Source: Eopsaltria australis (lineage: Eukaryota > Chordata > Aves > Passeriformes > Petroicidae). From it: DNA of 64,000 bases. How positions within the stretch are numbered: the stretch's first letter is position 1; every line of letters starts with the position of its first letter. Below are positions 45,018 through 55,448 of the stretch, in pieces. The stretch spans positions 992,001 to 1,056,000 of the forward strand of contig JAVTVJ010000048.1 in assembly GCA_034509425.1 (NCBI GenBank). Direction: 5' to 3'. The position numbers and the translations under genes are program-made. The notes under the pieces are model-generated. The model made no database searches and was not told the DNA's origin. It saw only the letters and a program-made list of their open reading frames with translations.

Positions 45018-45153
45018 GATGGAAGTGTTCAAAATCAGGTTGGATAGAGCTTGGAACAACCTGGTCTAGTGAAAGGTGTCCTCACCCATGGCCCAGTGGT
45101 GGAACTGGCTAATTTTTAAGGTCCTTTCCAACCCAAACCATTCTGTGATTCCA
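45018..45153 (+). mobile_element. CR1 LINE 3' fragment
   Basis: Sense CR1: 'ggaagtgttcaaaatcaggt', 'tggatagagcttggaacaac', 'aggtgtcctcacccatggcc', 'ggtcctttccaacccaaacc', 'attctgtgattcc'. Full set of terminal blocks. Confidence 0.96.
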
Positions 45154-45469
45154 TAAATCCCCATCTTTTTCCATGGGAGATGCCTGGATCTCATGAATGA
45201 AGAGTGAATTGTATCTAGCTCACCTGTTAAAGTGCATGAAGAGGACGAAGGTGCCCCAGATGGGATTTCATGGTGGGACAGGGTTGAATCATTCCGAGCA
45301 CCTACTCTGGAGAGTCTATGGCATGAAGCTGTCACTACAAAAGAATTCAGCTCCACAAGTAGGTGCTCAAGAGAGTCCCATCTTCCTCCATTCCCTGGGA
45401 AAGGAGCCAGGTTCTGGTGGCCCTGACTGATGGATATGTTGGGTTCTTATCACACTCCGTATTTCCAGG
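45154..45469. other. Unique sequence, nothing identified
   Basis: About 300 bp with short overlapping frames only. Confidence 0.35.
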
Positions 45470-45760
45470 TTGTTTGTCTGTTTTAATAAAGGAGCCACAG
45501 CTCCCTTCTCCGATATAGATTCATTGTCTTTACGGGAAACTTCTCTGCCACTTCCAAGTTTCCCCCTTGGATTGATGAGGGAGGTGCAGCTTTTTACCCA
45601 GCCCAGATAGAAAATCAGCCACCACCCAGCCCATGATTAGGGCCCCTCTCATTATTTTAATTTCGGGTTTGCAGCGAGACGAGCTGGCAGCCTTGCGCTG
45701 CGCTTGGCACCGCAGAAGAGTTTAATAATCACCTAATAAAACTTTTCATCTGGCTTCCCA
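45470..45760. promoter_or_regulatory. Candidate conserved non-coding element
   Basis: Repeat-free block with CATGATTAGGG near 45630, ATTATTTTAATTTCGGG near 45651, a CpG-bearing AGCGAGACGAGC segment near 45674 and TTTAATAATCACCTAATAAAAC near 45721. Homeodomain-type cores are dense and there is no coding character. Confidence 0.3.
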
Positions 45761-47379
45761 CATCTCTCCCTTTCCCAGCTCCGTGCCCTTCCCTGCACTC
45801 TCTATCAAGGATTTGGGGTTTGGCATAACACACATCACTGCTGTAGCAACCAGCTTCTCCCTTGCTGCTGCTACAGGTATTTGCAGGTACCATAATTTCA
45901 CTGTTTCCAATCCAATCCCAGAAATTCCAGCCAAAATTGCCTCTTATAATCTGTTTCCATGAGTTTCCTCACGCCTGTTTTATGAGGTTCCTCACTGTCT
46001 CTGAGGATAAAGGAAAATTTGGATCTTTATTTTATTTCTGTTTGTCGACAGCGCTGGGGAGTGGTTCAGTACTGAGATGGCTCAGGATGTCTCCATGACT
46101 TTTCCAATGAAACCTTGAACTTCCCAGCCTGGATTTTTCCAAGGAAGGGCACGAGAATTCTGGCCTTCAGCAAAATGATGGATTTGGAGCTTAAAATCCT
46201 GATCAGCACCTGCCTGACCCAAGGTGACTGCAATCTTGTCCCCTAGGGGCTAAAGGTTCCCTTCTCTCCCTTGCACTGCTAATGTCAGGCAGCAGCCTTA
46301 AAATAAATCCATTCAAGGGAACAGGACAGCTGGAAAATGAACTTTTTTTTAAGAAAAGGGAGGAATGGAACTATAGATGTGCTATAATTGACAGTTCTTC
46401 ACAAAAAAAACTGCAGCTGAGCAGCAGGAGACAACTCTGCTTGTTTGTCTTGTATCGGATGCTCCCCTTTGGGCCAAGGAGAGGAAATGGAAATTATAAC
46501 CCCCCTGAAAGCAGCAAAGCATTCCTAGGAAAAAGCCATTTCTGGAGGGCAGGGAGAGAATGAGATACAGACATGGCCAGGAGGAAAAGCAGGGAGCTGG
46601 CTGGGAGCACTGGGGAGCACAGAGTGACAAAGACAAATTCCCCAGGGTGCCAGAGGGGACTGTGTGGAATAATTTGGAATCCAGGATGCTGCTGACAGTT
46701 CCTGGAATGAAAACAAGCCTGGGCAGGAAGGCTTCTCAGGCCACTGGGACCAGAGGGGGCAGGTGGAGAGTCCTGTTTGCAGCCATTTGTATTTCTAATC
46801 CCATTTCGTTTGAGTTTTCCCTCTAAAGGAGGAGTTAACTCTTATTCAGGTTCTGAGCTTTTGGTGACTTTGGGGACAATCAATGGACAGAAGAAAATAG
46901 GACTGATTCTTTTACGGATAATAATGTTAAAATGTTCGTCAACCCACAGCCTGAGGGATTGAGATCATATTAAAACTGACTCCAGGGCTCCTAAAAACAC
47001 TGCAGAGTCCCAAAAGTGAACTTAGTGAATTTATTGAGGCATTTTTCTTGGCTAGTTGGTGGAACAGAAACATTTTATTCATCTTGAAGTGGCTGCATTC
47101 ACCAGATCTCGTGATTTACATCACAAGAGTCCTCTTTTACTGACTCCAAGAAGAGCTGAGAGTTACAAGCTCAGGTGGATTTCTACACCATAAATATCCC
47201 TATTTTTGCTACTTGAACCCGACTGAGCACAGTTTAACTCCTGAAATATCTGTGTGGGTGTTGCCTGGGGCAAATTCTCAGTTGAGTTTGACAGCATTGC
47301 TCATGCTGGAAGCAGGGAAAGTGTGCAAGGATTTTCCTGGAAAAGGGAAGGCAGTGAGAGGAACACCTTGTGTAGCATT
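45761..47379. other. Unique sequence
   Basis: Includes an AGGGGGCAGG match to the right half of a CTCF-type site near 46754 with a poor left half, too weak to annotate. No gene or repeat family was recognised. Confidence 0.4.
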
Positions 47380-48354
47380 TTATTTATCAAAAGTCTTGTA
47401 GAGTTGGGAATGTGAGTTAAAAATTACTTTGACAGGGCCATTTTGGGTGAATATTGCAGAGTTGTGCAAATTGTACCAAGACTTCAACAGAGTCAGGAGG
47501 ACACGGGTGGGACTCACAGTCCAGAAGAACAACTCCAGCTGTTTCCAGCTCTGGAATAACCTTGGAATGAAACAAATGGATGGAACAGCACCATTTTTGA
47601 TGGCCAGTGGGGGTTTCACTGTGAGGAATCTCATCCAACCTCTGCCCTGGGCTGACCTTGCTCGGTTTGTGAAATCCGAGAGGATCCCGGCCCTCGGCGG
47701 CCCAGCGTGTGTCCAAGTGCACTTGAGGAATGCCAGCAGGCAGAGAAGCTGGGTAAATGTCTGAGAAGGCAAAGTTTCCTGCTCTGTTATTGTTAAAAAC
47801 ACTTCTATAGGATCCTTTCTCAAAGAGATCGTTTCGATTTGTTTCCCCGTGCGCTTTTTTTCAAGAGTCAGTTTGGCATCCGATACCTCGTGCAATGTAT
47901 AATCCCCGTGGTCCAGAGAGCTGGAGAGCGCCAGGAAATCCAGAATCTTGGCATGGATGTGGGGCCAGCTCCCATAACACGGGGCTGCCTGGCTCCTCTG
48001 GGTTTGTGGGATCTCTGTGACACCGGGGGACGTGGTGTGCTCAGGAATCAGCTGTGGGCTCTGCCCCAGAGACCCCGGCAGAGAATCCCCCTCCCCTCCC
48101 GCACGGTGCAACCTGCAGGAGCGCCGGACAAAGGAGGTTTGTTCTTTCCAAAGAAATAAATGAGGACGGGGAGGAATAAAACACTGAGTGTTGCCCCCCT
48201 GAGGGGAGGGGAAGAGAGGTGGTAGCCAAAGGAGTGATGGATTGATCACAGCACTTTGAGATGTGAAAGCATCTCTGCAGTGGGAGGGGTGTGCATGGAT
48301 AAACTGGGGATGGGCAGTCCTCATGCAGGCTGTGGATCCATGGAGAAATTCCAT
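47380..48354 (-). other. Unassigned 324-codon open reading frame
   Basis: An uninterrupted ATG-to-TAA frame of 975 bp on the minus strand in non-repetitive sequence, the longest such frame in the window. The start context is weak (T at -3, G at +4). The TAA stop overlaps an AATAAA polyadenylation hexamer (plus-strand TTTATT at 47379-47384). The left half overlaps a CpG-enriched stretch, about 23 CpGs in 47641-48180 by eye. The translation is rich in Ser, Leu, Thr and Pro, has no obvious signal peptide, transmembrane run, zinc-finger spacing or low-complexity repeat, and matches no family I recognise. With 50 percent GC a frame this long is unlikely but not impossible by chance. It could be a de novo or decayed gene, a retrocopy, or accident. 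Confidence 0.2.
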
Positions 48355-48722
48355 TTATTATGGCATTTCACTACCATGAGCTCAATAATTCATCTGCTCT
48401 AGGCTGACAGCACCTCAGCCTCTGAGCAGCCTCCAAATTCCTAATTGGAATTATTAAAGTTATTGCTCTTTGCTCTCTGCTTTCCCGGATAAATTGTTCT
48501 CCCCCTTTTCCTCTCCAGAGTGACCCGAAGCTCAGGATGGGATCCAAATAACATCCATGAGAAAAGGCTGCACCACACAGGGAGCACTGAGCAGGATTAT
48601 TGTGCTTTATGGAATACAGACACGTTGATAACATTTAAATTATTTCAATTGACATCCCCTTCGTGGAGAGGATAAAATATTGCAATGACTCAAATGAGCA
48701 AATAATATCTTCTGTTCTAAAG
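48355..48722. other. Unique sequence, nothing identified
   Basis: About 370 bp, AT-rich toward the right. Confidence 0.35.
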
Positions 48723-48835
48723 CAGTGATAAAATCAGCTGGCAAAATTCAGTGATAAAATTAACTGACAAAATTCAGTGATAAAATCAATTGTCAATCCT
48801 CAGTGATAAAATTAACTGTCAATCTTACAGTGATG
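48723..48835. repeat. Tandem repeat, four copies of a 26-bp unit
   Basis: CAGTGATAAAAT unit starts lie at 48723, 48749, 48775 and 48801, with a partial fifth CAGTGAT at 48828. The period is 26 bp (27 at the last step). Each full unit continues with a variant of CAACTGTCAAT(C/T). Confidence 0.96.
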
Positions 48836-51800
48836 TGGAAGGAGCAGGTGATGTAAAACGGGATTTGAACAGGTGGAAGAACTTCTGGTTGCCATCAGCT
48901 GAGGATCTGATCCCTGGGAGCTTCTCCTGAAGGAAAAACCTCAGCACTGTGAGTCCACAAATAGATCCTTGGTGGACCTAAAACCCTCCCTTCTTCCTTC
49001 AGCAGACTCACAGAGCTGGAATTCCACACTTGAGAGACTTCCTTTACCCAGGCAAATGAAAGCAATTTAAAAAATAATTCAAATTATTAATTGTAGCCAT
49101 GCATGGACAGCACTCACAGGAGCAATGTAATTGAAAAAAGCAAATATTGGTGCACACGGAGAAGACTCAGATTAATAACTCTTAATTAATCAGAAATTTA
49201 GGATAAATTTTCTCTCTCTCTCTGTCTTAGTCTCACCAGAGTAAGAGAGAAGGAGCTTTCACAGGCCAGGCCTGATGGCAAATAAATCTGAGATTAGCAG
49301 CTGCCAGTCCTGACTAGAAATTAATAACTGATAAGAAATCAAATCAACAAATGAGAAATTCTTATTCTTCACTAATCAGTTAAAAGTGATAATTCAGGAA
49401 GAAATACAAATCTGAATTCTTTCCAATTTTGGAAGAACTAAGAAGTTATTCTAGAATGATGAAACTCATTTTTCTTAAGCTAGAAAATGGACCAAAAGCC
49501 AGTATTTCTACAAACGTGCAGCCTGTGATGCTGAAAATGAAACACACCCTTGATTTCTGTTGGGAAAGGGATCCTAAATGTCAAATTCATCTCATCTAAT
49601 TTAATTATTCATCTCATCAAGGTTCTTTTGATAGTCCATGGAGCGGGAGATGCATCCCTAAAGGGCGATTCCTCTTTTCAGGAGGTGCCTGGTTTTTACC
49701 TCAGATTAAGAATAAAGCCAAGAACGACCAGCTAAGATTTAAAAATCTTAGCAGTCTTAATAGTCAAAGTGATTTTTCCCAGAAAAGGCAGGAAAACAGT
49801 CTTTATGCAAAGAAAATGGGAGAATCTGGTGAGTAGAAAAGGCAGGAATTTGCACCAAAAGGTGAAAATTGTACCAAGGAGAAGAACCACGGCTTGTCCT
49901 TTTAATCCCAGTTTCGTTGTTTTGCATATTCAGGAGAGCTGAGTCCCCTGTTCCGCAGCTTAACACGCTGAGATAAGGAGAGACAAAAATGGGATGATCC
50001 CATATTTCATCTGGAAAACCCCGGACAGGGATATGAGCGTGGCTTCCAGGCTGTGAATATGCAGTGATTCCGGGATGAGCTGGATGCATGGCCATGATTT
50101 TGCGTCCCCTGTGCTGAGAGTTTTACCTGTGCCGAAAACTCAGCCCTCTCATGATGTGCTGGACTGTGTGAATCCACAAATCATCCAGGCTCTGTTAATG
50201 TTGTTTTTCCAGTGCAGCAGAGCTGGGGTTTCTTTGGCCCAGGAGTGGGCATTCTGCAGCTGCTGCTCTGGTGGGGAGTCCTGGCTAAATGGCCACATTT
50301 TAATTTTCTCTTCTATGAAATTTTGGGCACGGTGAAGAAGACGTTTCATGGAAAGTGGAGCTGTCATTACAAAACTGACTCATCAGGAGACAAGGAGTGG
50401 AATGGATAAGACAGGGAGTAAATCTTTAGTAAAACTGCTGTGTGGGGTGAGGGTTGTGGCTTCTGGCCCACCTTCATCCCTGGATCCTCGTTCACGATAC
50501 ACATGGATTTACCTTTGTCTTTGGATCATGACAAGATTACCTGAGGCTTTAAAACACCCCAGAATGCAAATCCTCACATATCCAAGGCACGGCATCCCAG
50601 GGGATCTGCAGCACGGAATTCCTGCGGCTGAAGCTTGAATTTTGACAAGAGAAAAATTGGTCAACCTTGACCTGCTCAGCTTGGGGAAGAGCTGGGAAAT
50701 CTTTGGAGCTCAGCTCCGTGATTCATGGGGAAATGAATCTCCCCGTGCCTGCGAGGACCAGGCAGCTCTGTCAGCAGTGGCAGAATTAGGAGGAGCTGCA
50801 GGAAGAAGGGATAAATGTGCTTTAACTCAACCACAAGCCATGGGTTGCATTCCTGCAGGGGAACACAGGAACCAGCCCGTGGCATCACCGGGAATCTGAT
50901 CCCCATCATCAGTTTATTAAAGCTGCATCTTAGAAATGCACGCACATAGTGGGGATAATTCCTTCCATTCCAGGAATCACTGGGTAAAGTTTCGAAGCTG
51001 AGTTAAGAAAGGTCAGGGTGGATGATCATAGGGTGTCTGCTGGCTTCAATGGCTCCAAATCTCTGTAGGGATTTAGAAGGAGCCAACACATTTTCACTTG
51101 GAAGTTGGGATTTAAATAGAGATTTGTAAACGTGCTCCTCGCTCTCTTTCTCTCGCTTTCCTCTGCGTATCAGCTAATCAGCATCAGCACTGAAATATTT
51201 CTTGTCTTTCCCTCATGTTGCCCCACTCCTCATTTCTCCTTCCTCTGCCTTTCAGAGCTGTGACAGCAAAAAACCCCACAAAACTAAACCCCAGTCCCAG
51301 CAGGGAAAGCAATTCAATCCCACACCCCCTCTGCCTCCTTCTCTGCCCCAAATCCGCTCCTGACTCCAACTGAATATGAAATATTCCATTATTCAGCAGA
51401 AAGCAGACAAGCTGAATATTTATTAGTATTTCCAGGCTCAGTCTGCACAGCATCACTATCCCAAGGATTAGAGAAACCATGGAAAAGCTGGGCAAGGCTG
51501 GGGAGTGATGCCACCTCTTTTCCTGTGCCTTCATGAAAGAAGCGCCTTGAAGGTGGCTCTGCTATTTCCCCTCTCGTTGGAAAATGGCACCTGGCTGTGG
51601 AAAATCAGGAGAAACTTTCTGTTAACTTCAATTAGTGAAGAACTGAAAGGTTCTCGGGTACCTGCAGGACTGAGAGAAGGCAAAACTCTGCAAATTTCAT
51701 TTGTGTCGTTCAGCAAAGTCAGGGGCACATCTGGGAACAAAAATTTGGGATATCATTAAGGCTGGAGGACTTCTCAGTGATAGGATAAATTCTAAGCTGC

Positions 51801-51959
51801 CCCTGCTGAAAACCAAGGGCCTGTAAAGGAGTAGGGTTTTCCCTTTTTTTCCCCTGGAATAATCCACATTTGTAGCTCACGCTCGCATCGGGAAAAACCG
51901 AACAGCTCCGGTTTGGTGCCAGCGATGGTATTGAGCAACTTGGCAAAGAGCCCTGGAAA
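48836..51959. other. Mostly AT-rich unique sequence
   Basis: AT-rich at 49060-49480 with many TTAAT and ATTAAT cores and a short CT run at about 49211. More GC-balanced after 50000. No gene or transposon was recognised. Confidence 0.4.
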
Positions 51960-52230
51960 AAAGCCAAACCCTTTAAAAATAACGGCACCAACAATAATAA
52001 TTATTACTAATAATAGTTAAACTACTGTGCCACTGCATGGGAGCGATCCACTGGCCACGGGCTACTGGGAATTTGAGGAGCAACCGCTTGGTCTGCGCTG
52101 ATTTATTCAGCAGATCAGCTGCAGTCGCTCTGTGACTGAACACCAAGTTCTTTGCTTGCCCTCAAGTGAAATTATTGTTGAGGTCAGCGGAGGTATAGAG
52201 AGCCAGGCCAAGTGGGAATCTGGCACAGCA
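51960..52230. promoter_or_regulatory. Candidate conserved non-coding element
   Basis: AATAATAATTATTACTAATAATAGTT at about 51991-52017 forms a run of overlapping TAAT cores. It is followed by repeat-free sequence with CpGs (GGGAGCGATCC near 52041, CGCTGATTTATTC near 52098) and a GAAATTATTGTTGAGG block near 52169 holding an ATTGT SOX-type core. Confidence 0.3.
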
Positions 52231-54194
52231 CTTCCCAGTACTACGGCTACATTTTCCATGACTTCTTTAATTTTTCTTTTTTTTTTTTTTTTTTTCTCAT
52301 AGGAGAGTGCAAGTTTCAAGGGGAAAACGCTGCTTTCTGTGAAAAAAAAAAAAAAGGAATGATTCAGCACATCGGAGGCAGGCAGATAGAAAGGCAGATA
52401 ATATGGGGGAAATCAGATGTGGCAGCTTTGGCTGACAGAGGCTGGAACATTTATTTCTCTGTCCTAAATCAGTCAGATTTTTGTCAGTTCGAAACAAACA
52501 CGATGAGCTGACACTGATGAGCTGTTTATTGTGGAAGCCAAGGAATCTCCAGTTCTTTCCTTGCTCCAGATTTTCAGGTGAATTCTCCAAGCATTCCGTT
52601 AAAGATTCAGCCTCTTTTTTTCCTGCTTTCCTTCTTTTCCTTGCTCAGATATATCCCAAAAAGAAGGGACAAATAATTAATTTTTTCATGCTTCTTTTGT
52701 CCAGGTCTGGTGTAGAAGTGCAGCTCCAAATCCTCAGGATTGGGGTGGGAACTGAAGCCAATTCTCCTGCTTTTTTTTAGTAACACATCCAAAAATTATT
52801 CTTTGGCATATCAAGATCATCTCATCCAGTCATTCTCTTAAATTCAGCAGTCCCTGCTCCTAAATTCCACCAGTTTTTCAGTCAGGAGCAAATCCTCCAA
52901 GGGATTTGTTCAGAGGAACAGCAACCATCCAGCCACCAGATGAGCCAAGATGTGACTCCTAGGTCAGCAAGGAAGATGCTTGTGGAAGTAAGAAACACTG
53001 GGAAATCAATTTTAATACTTTAATATTTTTTACATGGGTCTTTAAAAATATTTGGTAAGTTTTTCATTTCGTTCTTCATGGGCATGTGCTGGACCTGAAT
53101 ATAATTAAATTTTGGGGTATGGTTCCCTAGAGGTAAATCTTAATTTTTGGGGTTGTTGGGGATGAAGGAACAAAAGATGCTAAAACACCCAAAATTTGGG
53201 TTTCCCATTCTTTTACACTTCCAAGCCTGACCTTTTCTCTCTAAACCTCTACAATCAGTGGATGTGAATCACCCAAACTTGGATTTCTGGGAATATAAAA
53301 ATAGGGTGAATCCCAGCCTGTATGTCCAATACATGGAATTAGCAAATAATTAAATGTGCCATCTGCTTTTTGTCTTTGACCCTGATGTTTTCATCCCTGC
53401 ACGATTTTGCAACTAGAATTTGTAACTATTGGCAGAAGGAAGGTGGATGAGGGATGGCAGGAAAAATTCATCTCTGTAAAACTTTTATAACCTTGTTAGC
53501 AGTGCTATTAAAAATGTTCTCCAAGTAGTTATCAAGGTGTTTCGCTTCCTGAAATTTAGATTTACTGAAACTTCATGGCAAAAATAGTTTGGAGAAGTGA
53601 AATTAATCACTGCATTTATTAAAAAGAAAAACAAACCCCCCCAAAAAAACCAAAGAGAAGAATTTTGTGAAAATACAGAAAAGAAGAAAAAATAATCTAT
53701 ATTGAGGCCTGGGAAATGTTGGTATTGCTTCAAGAATTGTTTTAAAAACCTCCTTACAACACAAACAAAGTTTTGCTAACTGTTTAACTAAAACACCTTT
53801 TCATTGCAGACTTCTGAAAGCTTTCAGCAGGTTTTCTGGGGGATCTGGAACCAGGACAATTCTGCAGCAGGGACTGTTTTTATAATATATTTGGGCTTGG
53901 GAAATAGAAATCTCCAAATAACGTGGATTTCTCCTGTGGATTCCTGACCCACCTTTCAGCGCAACGAAGCCAACTTTTCATCTGGTCTCTATCAATGTCA
54001 CAGAGGCACCTCCAACTTCTACCTGAACCAAAGTATTCGCTCTCTAAAATGCAGATTAATCACAGGGAGGTGCATTAGTTGGCTACTGGTGTTTCCCAAG
54101 GAGTTCTGTGCATTTAAAAGCTCAGCGCGAGGATTTATTGCCTTATTTTCCAAGCCCTTTTTTCTTTCCATTATCTCAGCGCCCTGCCCAAGTG
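52231..54194. other. AT-rich unique sequence with homopolymer runs
   Basis: A T-run near 52277-52296 and an A-run near 52343-52355 lie about 50 bp apart and are mutually complementary. Otherwise no repeat family, RNA gene or coding region is recognised. Confidence 0.4.
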
Positions 54195-54430
54195 ACCCTC
54201 CGATGGTGATACACATAAATACAGCCCAGACATGCCCAGCCCGTGATTAAATACCCTGATAATTTTGAGGCCCTCCAAGAGATAGGATTTCACACTATCA
54301 CAAATCCTGCTGCAGTCAACCAGTAGCCACAATCAATTACTCGGCGCGGCCGCGCTCGCGTTCCTCCTCCGGAGTTTCTTGATTAGGTGCCAACAGCGTT
54401 CGGGGCCTATCGCTTTCCAAAGGCAGGGAA
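54195..54430. promoter_or_regulatory. Candidate regulatory element with dense CpG core
   Basis: Repeat-free flanks contain CGTGATTAAATACC near 54242, CCACAATCAATTAC near 54327 and TTGATTAGG near 54378. In the centre, the 20 bp at 54341-54360 hold seven CpGs, including the 12-bp perfect palindrome GCGCGGCCGCGC at 54344-54355 with a NotI site. About four more CpGs follow by 54412. CpG density this high in an otherwise CpG-poor region suggests an unmethylated or protected site. Confidence 0.35.
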
Positions 54431-55054
54431 AAGAGCAAACTCCCACAGATATCCTCAAAAATAGATAAAAACCCTCTGCCTGCAGGAGTGGCAGTGAAAC
54501 AGCCCCTGATTTTGGGGAGTGCAAGGCTCCTAACAAACAGTTAACCCCCAAAGCCATCCTGCGTCCCGCTGACGGACCGAGGGAACAAACTTGGATAAAG
54601 CACCCAAGCCACTGGGAGCCACGGCCAGTTCCAAGAACACTCCGGGACCAGAGAGCTTTGGCTGGGTAGGGTTTCAAGGTCTTGTCCACAAGGATCCACA
54701 ATTAAAATTTCTAGTGCTAAAGTTTCATGGTGAAATAAAAACCCTGAGATTCCAACGCTCCCCCTCCTTCCAAACACTGCTCACAATGCTCAGTGGAAGG
54801 AAAAGAAAACCTCCAGTATTTTGGCAATGGGCTCTGCCCTCTTTTACATATTTCAATTCCATCTTTTGGAAGAGCTGTAAATCTTTCCTCCCGTTTTTTT
54901 TCCCCCTCCTTGTTCTGTCTTCAGCCTGCTTGGCAGTGTTCATGTTACTTGCATGCATAGGAAATGATGTTTAGAGGGAAGGGAACTGAAGGTCTTTCTC
55001 CTCCTTTCTCTCCTCGGCTTCAGGGATTCACTGATAAGTGCTGGGAAGTGATAA
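54431..55054. other. Unique sequence, nothing identified
   Basis: A plus-strand open frame of 127 codons (54591-54974) and minus-strand frames overlap here; no family resemblance is seen. Confidence 0.35.
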
Positions 55055-55448
55055 GTGGCTTGTACCAGCAATAGTGTGGCTAAGGGGGTTAGGGAAGGGA
55101 TCATTCCCCTGTGCTGGGCACTGCTGAGGCCACACCTTGAATCTTCAGGTCAGTTTTGGGCCTCTCATGACAAGAAAGACATTGAGGGAGAAGGGAATGG
55201 AGCTGGGGAACAGGGCTGGAGGAGAAGAAGGGAACTGGGAATAATCAGCCTGGAGAAAAGGAGACTCAGGGGGGACCTTGTGGCTCTGCACAACTCCCTG
55301 ACAGGAGGGGGTCAGGATATCCTCCCAAGGAACGGGGACAGGATGAGAGGGAATGGCCTCAAGTTGTGTCAGAGGAAGTTTAGATTGGAAATTAGGGAAG
55401 TTTTTCATGGAAAGGGTTGTCAAGCATTAGAAGAAGCTGCCCATGGCC
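55055..55448 (+). pseudogene. CR1 LINE, truncated copy with ORF2 C-terminal remnant
   Basis: About 390 bp of sense CR1. It starts with 'tggcttgtaccagcaatagt' and 'ctgaggccacaccttgaatc', then 'cagttttgggcctctcatga' and 'caagaaagacattgaggg', then 'agcctggagaaaaggagact', 'ggcctcaagttgtgtcagag' and 'ttgtcaagcattagaagaag'. The frame stays open for 148 codons and carries the 'SLEKRRLRGDL' and 'GNGLKLCQRKFRLEIRE' blocks typical of the CR1 ORF2 C-terminus. A short deletion removes the region after the 'KKDIE' block. The 3' untranslated end is missing. Confidence 0.96.

Noticed and set aside
46745..46770. CTCF-type insulator site
   Set aside because: Only the AGGGGGCAG half agrees with the consensus; the left half has several mismatches.
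48723..48835. CRISPR-like periodic repeats
   Set aside because: The repeats are contiguous with no unique spacers, and the surrounding DNA is plainly vertebrate.
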